6,239 bases of DNA from CAYMTN01 sp964393335 (GTDB lineage: Bacteria > Chloroflexota > Anaerolineae > Aggregatilineales > Aggregatilineaceae), in NCBI GenBank assembly GCA_964393335.1, contig CAYMTN010000288.1, forward strand, positions 1-6,239, written 5' to 3'. The translations under genes were made by a program, and so were the position numbers. Positions 5,490-6,239 of this stretch are shown here, piece after piece; position 1 is the first letter of the stretch; each line of letters starts with the position of its first letter. Below the pieces are notes generated by a model. It was not told the origin of the DNA. It saw only the letters and a list, made by a program, of their open reading frames with translations, and did no database searches.

Positions 5490-6239
5490 TCTATTCAGCC
5501 GGCTGTGGGTACGGCTGTCACTGGCGTTTCTGGTCGTAGCATGGTTGGCGATCGGCGCCATTGCCTTGATCGTCGGCGCAACCACTGAACGCAGCTTCCG
5601 CCAGTACGTCAACCAGCGCGACACGACGTTTTTCGACGCCGAAACCGTGACGCGCCTGGAGGATTATTACGCCGAAACTGGATCATGGGTGGGAGCTGAC
5701 TCCCTGCTGCCGGGGCCAAAGGGCAGCGGCGGCGGGAGCGGAACGGGTGGCAATGGAAGCGGCGGGCGCGGCAGGGGCGGCGCGCAGGTGCTGCTTGCGG
5801 ATGCGGACGGCGTGATCGTAGCATCCACCGATCCGGCCCGCATCGGCACGACGCTGGACTCGACCACGCGCGAGCGCGCCATGACTCTGCAAGTGGCGGG
5901 CGAGCGTGTCGGCTGGCTGGCGCAAGAAACACCCGGCACGCAGGCGCTGGGCGCGGCTGAAAACCAGTTCTTGACCGAAACGACGCGCTGGTTGGCCGGG
6001 AGCGCCTTTGTCGCGGCGCTGATCGCGGTTGTGGTCGGGCTGGCGCTGGCGTGGCAGCTCAGCCGCCCGATGCGCGCCTTAACACAGGCGGCGCACGATC
6101 TCGCGGGTGGCAAACTGGGCCGCCAGGTGCAGCCGCGCGGCACGACCGAAATCGTGGAACTGGCGCAGGCGTTTAACCGCATGTCGCACGATCTGGCCGA
6201 AGGCGAGGATATGCGCCGCCGCATGGCTGCCGACATCGC
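5482..6239 (+). CDS. Sensor histidine kinase, BaeS-like, partial (runs off window end)
   Basis: This is the membrane partner of the response regulator. The ATG at 5482 overlaps the regulator's TAA by 8 nt, indicating translational coupling. The 252 residues present hold a first membrane helix (about 13-33) and an extracytoplasmic sensor region (about 34-168). A second helix follows (about 170-190), then a HAMP linker (about 191-245: SRPMRALTQAAHDLAGGKLG, then TEIVELAQAFNRM). The end, MRRRMAADI, is the usual lead-in to the His box (typically ...AHELRTPL), so the dimerisation and ATPase domains lie beyond the window. The sensor has PAS/Cache-like strands (VLLADADGVIVAST) preceded by an unusual Gly/Ser-rich stretch at about 80-100. 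No stop codon interrupts the frame to the end of the window. The signal sensed is unknown. Confidence 0.93.
   Translation, partial: MSNLFSRLWVRLSLAFLVVAWLAIGAIALIVGATTERSFRQYVNQRDTTFFDAETVTRLEDYYAETGSWVGADSLLPGPKGSGGGSGTGGNGSGGRGRGGAQVLLADADGVIVASTDPARIGTTLDSTTRERAMTLQVAGERVGWLAQETPGTQALGAAENQFLTETTRWLAGSAFVAALIAVVVGLALAWQLSRPMRALTQAAHDLAGGKLGRQVQPRGTTEIVELAQAFNRMSHDLAEGEDMRRRMAADI
5719..5781 (+). repeat. Gly/Ser-rich low-complexity insert in the kinase sensor domain
   Basis: Residues 80-100 of the kinase are almost entirely Gly with some Ser, Asn, Thr and Arg. They split the sensor region between its N-terminal helical part (RLEDYYAETGSW) and the strand VLLADADGVIV. The DNA is GGC/GGG/GGA-rich but not a perfect tandem repeat. 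It probably forms a flexible, exposed loop. Confidence 0.7.

Noticed and set aside
4629..5624. A 331-codon open frame on the - strand across the response regulator
   Set aside because: It lies opposite a clear OmpR-family gene and the kinase start, has no recognisable domain, and is the kind of long antisense frame that GC-rich coding DNA produces.

Overview
The window is a GC-rich, densely coded stretch with every gene on the + strand. It looks like an energy-metabolism locus from a free-living bacterium. The codon use, the cytochrome b type and the style of the repeat protein and two-component genes suggest Chloroflexota (Anaerolineae-like). That assignment comes from protein style only and is tentative; no RNA marker is present.

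Layout: (1) Positions 1 to about 45 are AT-rich and unlike the rest. They abut the 5' end of a gene for a protein with three copies of a roughly 85-residue beta-rich domain (DUF5666/OB-fold-like), joined by Gly/Gln-rich linkers. The first copy is missing its natural N-terminus, so the gene is 5'-truncated or joined to foreign sequence here. (2) Positions 1265-4301 hold a tight three-gene operon for a quinol:cytochrome c oxidoreductase (bc-type complex): a one-piece cytochrome b, a Tat-exported Rieske protein and a membrane-anchored cytochrome c with three CxxCH hemes. (3) Positions 4370-4723 encode a small two-helix, His-rich membrane protein of the DUF4405 type. (4) Positions 4797 to the window end encode an OmpR-family response regulator. 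It overlaps by 8 nt a BaeS-like sensor histidine kinase, which runs off the window just before its phospho-accepting His box.

How the genes fit together: cytochrome b should oxidise membrane quinol (probably menaquinol). One electron would go through the Rieske cluster to the tri-heme cytochrome c and the other across the membrane through two b hemes, building proton-motive force. The cytochrome b has lost both the Pro and the Glu of the Qo-site PEWY motif. The Rieske protein carries a Phe where high-potential Rieske proteins have a Tyr. Both changes fit a low-potential, menaquinol-type complex. The DUF4405 protein and the two-component system may sense or respond to envelope or redox state, but that link rests on proximity alone.

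No tRNA, rRNA, CRISPR array, insertion sequence or attachment site was recognised. No whole new system is evident. The most unusual points are the truncated three-domain repeat protein with its 15-bp tandem array beside a respiratory complex, the AAWY Qo motif, and the DUF4405/two-component neighbourhood.
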